Source: Ruminococcus sp. XPD3002 (GTDB lineage Bacteria; Bacillota; Clostridia; Oscillospirales; Ruminococcaceae). From it: a stretch of DNA of 64,000 bases. A program made the translations under genes and the position numbers. Location: contig FPJT01000004.1 of the NCBI GenBank assembly GCA_900119535.1, positions 1-64,000 on the forward strand, in the 5' to 3' direction. Shown here piece by piece: positions 60,835 through 64,000 of this stretch (position 1 is its first letter; each line of letters opens with the position of its first letter). The notes under the pieces were generated by a model, which saw only the letters and a program-made list of their open reading frames with translations, did not search any database and was not told where the DNA came from.

Positions 60835-61785
60835 ATGAACGAATACAGCATCGTACCATCTGTACACGCAGAGGTCATCAGCACGATGACCGCATCGGAA
60901 AAAAATGAGCTTATAAGCGAACTCTCCTTCCTTCTTCAGAACAACGAATCAAGGATAAAGGTACTGAATGAAAGCGGTTTCCGTCAGCTTCTGAGAGTAC
61001 TTACGGGAAAGGACAAGCAGATAAGGAACCAGATATCACTTGATACTAATACGTCCATAAAGATAGTACTGGACGTACTCATTGCGCTGAGCAAGGAAAA
61101 CGATTCACTTAAGCTGAAACAGGCGCATTTGCAGAATCAGCTCACTGACATAAAGAAGTCCGATGACCTGCAAAGCATGTACCTCATAAGACTCCTCAGC
61201 GACATGCAGGATAAGGGACTCACCACCGCAGACGTTGAACCTCTCCTGACGGACTACAACGAAAAGCGCGCAAAGGCGATCGAGGAAGCCGCAGCTGCTG
61301 AAGCTGCCGCAGAAGCACTCCCCGACAGCGAAGAGCCTGAAGCTCTGCCATACGAAGAGGAAGAAGGCTTCGAGCCTGATATCAATATCGCCGAGCACAG
61401 AAAAGCCGCTTCGGACAGATATATCAAGGAAGTCGGCGAAAATACTTATAACAGCTCAGAGATAGCCGATATTACAGACCGTATCGAAGCAGCATCAGGA
61501 GCTTTCAGGGGCAAGGTACAGGGCGATATCATCGGATTCATCGATTTCTCAGGCAATAAGGACAATTTTGAAGGAATGATATTTACTTCCGAAGGTTTTG
61601 CCTATAAAAAATCGCTGTCTAAGTTCTTTGTCCGTTATGACGAGATAGAAAGCATCGACCTCAATATGAACCTCTACATAAACGGATTCTTCAGCAACGG
61701 CATGAACAACGCTGTTATTAACGAAAAGGTAAGAATAAAGCCTGCCGTTCTTAAGGACATGCTTGAAGCCCTCAGAGCAGCATAG
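60835..61785 (+). CDS. Coiled-coil protein with C-terminal PH-like domain
   Basis: A 316-residue soluble protein. Residues ~85-125 look like coiled coil (ALSKENDSLKLKQAHLQNQL). An Ala/Glu-rich acidic linker is at ~145-190. The last ~110 residues (RGKVQGDIIGFIDFSGNKDN, IFTSEGFAYKKSLSKFFVRY) resemble a PH-like or YokE-type domain. I do not recognise a function. It follows the patatin gene with GGAGG before the ATG. Confidence 0.75.
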   Translation: MNEYSIVPSVHAEVISTMTASEKNELISELSFLLQNNESRIKVLNESGFRQLLRVLTGKDKQIRNQISLDTNTSIKIVLDVLIALSKENDSLKLKQAHLQNQLTDIKKSDDLQSMYLIRLLSDMQDKGLTTADVEPLLTDYNEKRAKAIEEAAAAEAAAEALPDSEEPEALPYEEEEGFEPDINIAEHRKAASDRYIKEVGENTYNSSEIADITDRIEAASGAFRGKVQGDIIGFIDFSGNKDNFEGMIFTSEGFAYKKSLSKFFVRYDEIESIDLNMNLYINGFFSNGMNNAVINEKVRIKPAVLKDMLEALRAA

Positions 61786-61800
61786 GATACAATTCACTTG

Positions 61801-62143
61801 TATATATTATTGAGGGAAACCCTTTTGAAAAAGGGTTCCTCTGACGGAGGCGGTCTCCTCTGTCACTGCGTGACATCTCCTAACAGGAGCGATGACCCTC
61901 TGTCAGCTTTGCTGACATCTCCCTACACTGTAGGGAGTTACCCCGCACTGCGGGGAGTCACCCTCAAACTCCTTTCCTAAAACTTTCTGCCCCAAATTTT
62001 CAGCCTTGCATGGCACTCAATTACAGTTATCTGAAACCGTAATATTTCGTGAGTGCCATGCAAGGCTGAAAATTTAAAGTAAAGGCTCAGAAAAAGATCA
62101 AGAGGAACTCTTGTTCAGATAGTTCCCCTCAATACTACATATA
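61801..62143 (+). repeat. Family B structured repeat, copy B4 (longest)
   Basis: Begins TATATATTATTGAGGG and ends CCCCTCAATACTACATATA. The central stem CCTTGCATGGCACTCA pairs perfectly with TGAGTGCCATGCAAGG although its sequence differs from the other copies. An inserted block holds CTCTGTCAGCTTTGCTGACA and CTCCCTACACTGTAGGGAG, nearly the reverse complement of the Family A hairpins. It fills the gap to the next gene. Confidence 0.87.
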
Positions 62144-62163
62144 GAGCCGATAACAATTATATA

Positions 62164-62634
62164 CTACTTACTATTCAACGGAGGATTTTCTTTCATGTAC
62201 TGATCGAGTATTTCCGCTGCCGTATTCACAAATCGTATGCAGGGACGAACCTTATAATACTTCGCAGTTCTCGCCTCAGGCATGGGAGAACTGTCCACAT
62301 TAAGTCCCTTAAGCAGTTCACGGCAAATGATAGTACCGTGCTTTTCGCGGAATCGTGCTGCAAGCTCCTGTATTCTTGCGTAGTGCTCGCTTTTCTCCTT
62401 AATATCGTCCGTGGAAGTGTAGCCGTAAAGTAGTCCCGCAGCCATAAAAATAGCTGAACAAGCACCGCACACCTCGCGCATTCGTCCCATTCCGCCGCCA
62501 AAGGACGATGAGAGCAGAAGTGCGGTTTTTTCGTCCAAACCCGTAACATCGGTAAAAGCCGCAAATACTGCCTGAGCGCAGCTTCTTCCTTCGGCAAAAA
62601 GATCGCATGCCTTTTCAGCATGATCGGTATTCAT
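62164..62634 (-). CDS. C_GCAxxG_C_C family protein
   Basis: A 156-residue protein of this cysteine-motif family: GRSCAQAVFAAF, then GGGMGRMREVCGACSAIFMA, and later ICRELL and PCIRFV. The four spaced Cys suggest metal or redox binding. Function is unknown; members are often near redox or transport genes. It overlaps comF by 4 bp. Confidence 0.88.
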   Translation of the reverse strand: MNTDHAEKACDLFAEGRSCAQAVFAAFTDVTGLDEKTALLLSSSFGGGMGRMREVCGACSAIFMAAGLLYGYTSTDDIKEKSEHYARIQELAARFREKHGTIICRELLKGLNVDSSPMPEARTAKYYKVRPCIRFVNTAAEILDQYMKENPPLNSK

Positions 62635-63296
62635 ATGATCCCTTCCTTTTTTTCAGTCTTACAGCAGCAGGCACAGTGAACCTCCGCCGCATCGGATGAC
62701 AGAAGCACAGAAACTATCTCTGCAAGTGTACTTCCCGTAGTACATATATCATCCACCAGTAATATCCGCTTCCCCTTTACGGTATCAGGTTCGGGAACTC
62801 TGAAAGCCCCTTTCAGGTTTACCTGACGTTCCTTGAAATTCAGTTCCTTCTGCGGCATGGTATCGATATACTTCTCAACCGCCGCAACGTAAGGTATACC
62901 GCAGTTTTCGCTGATGATGCGGCAAATCTCAACTGCCTGATCGTAACCTCTTTCACGCAGGTCCTTGCCGTACATGGGAACGGGGACTATAATATCTGTA
63001 CGTTCTGTGATACCTTCGGAACGAAGTCTGTCGCAGAGCGCATTTCCCAGCGCAAAAGCACTGTTACCGAGAGTTCCGTCCTTCATAAGTATTATGGCAG
63101 GCTTTATAGCCTCGTCATACACATATGCAGCGGTAAAGCTCTCAGCACCGCTTATGCAGAAGCTGTCAGAGTACACCGTAAGCTTGTCCTCACACTCACC
63201 GCAGAATCGTCCGTCGCTTTCTATAACTGTTCCGCATACGGGACAGCGGTTCGGATACAGCAGATGCAGTATACTCCGTTTTGTATTGCTTTTCAT
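62631..63296 (-). CDS. ComF-family phosphoribosyltransferase-like protein
   Basis: A 221-residue protein with an N-terminal zinc finger (LYPNRCPVCGTVI, then FCGECE) and a phosphoribosyltransferase core: VPVPMYGKDLRERGYDQAVE and the PRPP loop RILLVDDICTTGSTLAE. ComF proteins act in DNA uptake for transformation and in recombination repair. No other competence gene is nearby. It lies 1 nt after the methyltransferase gene. Confidence 0.9.
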   Translation of the reverse strand: MKSNTKRSILHLLYPNRCPVCGTVIESDGRFCGECEDKLTVYSDSFCISGAESFTAAYVYDEAIKPAIILMKDGTLGNSAFALGNALCDRLRSEGITERTDIIVPVPMYGKDLRERGYDQAVEICRIISENCGIPYVAAVEKYIDTMPQKELNFKERQVNLKGAFRVPEPDTVKGKRILLVDDICTTGSTLAEIVSVLLSSDAAEVHCACCCKTEKKEGII

Positions 63297-63297
63297 A

Positions 63298-64000
63298 TCA
63301 GAAGTACATGTACAGCTGACACTTTATCATTCCGTTGTAAAGCTTTCGGCGCTTCTTTGCAGGAGAACCGAAAAACTGCTCAAACTGCTCATGGGGCGAG
63401 ATTATATAGCTCTGACGGTTTCCGCCCTTTCCGAGAACACGTCCCATCTGTCTGTAGATGCCCTCAGCTTCACGGAGTTCGAGAAGACGTTCACCGTAAG
63501 GCGGATTGCAGATGACTATTGAATCCTCGGGCTGTCGGAAAGAGGAAATATCAGCCTGTTCTACCCTGATACGGGACTTGATGCCTGCCTTGTGAGCGTT
63601 ATCGAGAGTCAGTGCAACAGCTGCATCGTCGATATCGAAGCCTATTCCCTCGAATTCAGCGGAACGATCCACCTGATCGATAGCACGTTTGCGTTCCTCC
63701 TGCCATACTTTACTGTCGATAGATGCCCATTTCTCAGCAGCAAATCTTCTGTTTATGCCAACAGGTATTTTAAGAGCCTTCATTGCCGCCTCTATCAGCA
63801 GAGTACCGCTTCCGCAGAAGGGATCGCACACAATTGAATCGGCTCTTACACGGGCAAGGTCAACTATACCTGCCGCAAGAGTCTCCTTGATAGGTGCAGC
63901 GTTGGAGTTCTTTCTGTAGCCTCGCTTATGAAGTCCCACACCGCTTGTATCAAGGTAAATAGTAACAACGTCCTTGAGGATGCTGAACTTTATCTGTATC
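63298..64000 (-). CDS. RlmL/YpsC-like 23S rRNA methyltransferase (partial)
   Basis: The gene enters from the right edge; about 233 C-terminal residues are visible. TSGVGLHKRGYR, CDPFCGSGTLLIEAAM, GIGFDIDD and ICNPPYGERL are the end of the THUMP-linked domain, the SAM site and the NPPY motif of N2-guanine methyltransferases of the RlmL group. The N-terminal THUMP domain is outside the window. The frame stays open to base 64000, so a start at 63939 is not real. Confidence 0.9.
   Translation of the reverse strand, partial: IQIKFSILKDVVTIYLDTSGVGLHKRGYRKNSNAAPIKETLAAGIVDLARVRADSIVCDPFCGSGTLLIEAAMKALKIPVGINRRFAAEKWASIDSKVWQEERKRAIDQVDRSAEFEGIGFDIDDAAVALTLDNAHKAGIKSRIRVEQADISSFRQPEDSIVICNPPYGERLLELREAEGIYRQMGRVLGKGGNRQSYIISPHEQFEQFFGSPAKKRRKLYNGMIKCQLYMYF

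Overview
The window looks like a chromosomal segment of a fibre-degrading rumen or gut Ruminococcus, most like R. flavefaciens. Five secreted proteins carry type I dockerin modules (1-305, 2699-4387, 23774-27802, 44367-45998, 51295-52299). One of them is a GH11-CBM22-GH10-dockerin-CBM22-CE4 xylanase and another a CBM22-dockerin-CE1 esterase. Promoters are almost all TTGACA/TATAAT type with a 17-nt spacer, Shine-Dalgarno sites are strong, and most genes sit in tight operons with 4-bp overlaps. I saw no phage, transposase, rRNA or complete tRNA genes.

Layout. 0-4.4 kb: a cut-off dockerin protein, then an ECF sigma/anti-sigma pair divergent from a dockerin protein; both directions carry the same unusual promoter. 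4.5-8.0 kb: a biotin operon (bioY-bioB-bioD-bioA) with a candidate BirA operator. 8.4-15.0 kb: a probable RNA-repair island. A stand-alone Cca-type HD phosphohydrolase and two WYL proteins are divergent from rtcB, which is followed by about 690 bp of tandem hairpins and then a TROVE/DUF2828 (Ro60-like) protein. 15.2-21 kb: an ABC sugar-uptake operon with a GH105 enzyme and a divergent AraC regulator. 21.3-27.8 kb: a second ECF sigma with a PASTA-containing anti-sigma-like protein, then the large xylanase. 28.2-32.5 kb: housekeeping genes (zinc-ribbon protein, deoA, bofA-like, yfcE). 32.6-38.3 kb: an MBOAT-DHHW-FkbH-ACP-phosphoesterase operon that resembles the dlt system but has an FkbH loading enzyme. 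38.8-44.0 kb: rlmB, a degenerate P-type ATPase, and an LCP cell-wall ligase with a 16-unit repeat. 44.4-52.6 kb: CE1 esterase, a modular vWA surface protein with a toxin-like AT-rich C-terminus and a small membrane neighbour, an acyltransferase, and a dockerin protein. 52.8-64 kb: a LacI-DUF5662-GH3-DUF1292 cluster, a Ca2+-type P-ATPase, a patatin, ComF and part of an RlmL-like methyltransferase.

Two families of non-coding repeats fill the longer gaps. Family A is a chain of hairpins; two of its four copies are flanked by direct duplications of the local terminator hairpin, a different hairpin at each site. Family B has four copies whose long central stem changes sequence between copies while staying paired. 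Copies of both families share one hairpin module.

The observation most worth following is the hairpin array between rtcB and the TROVE gene. Six modules each have an 8-bp closing stem followed directly by (T/A)ACAGCA and then an unrelated inner hairpin. Two inner hairpins have tRNA-anticodon-like 7-nt loops, and T-arm-like hairpins bracket the array.
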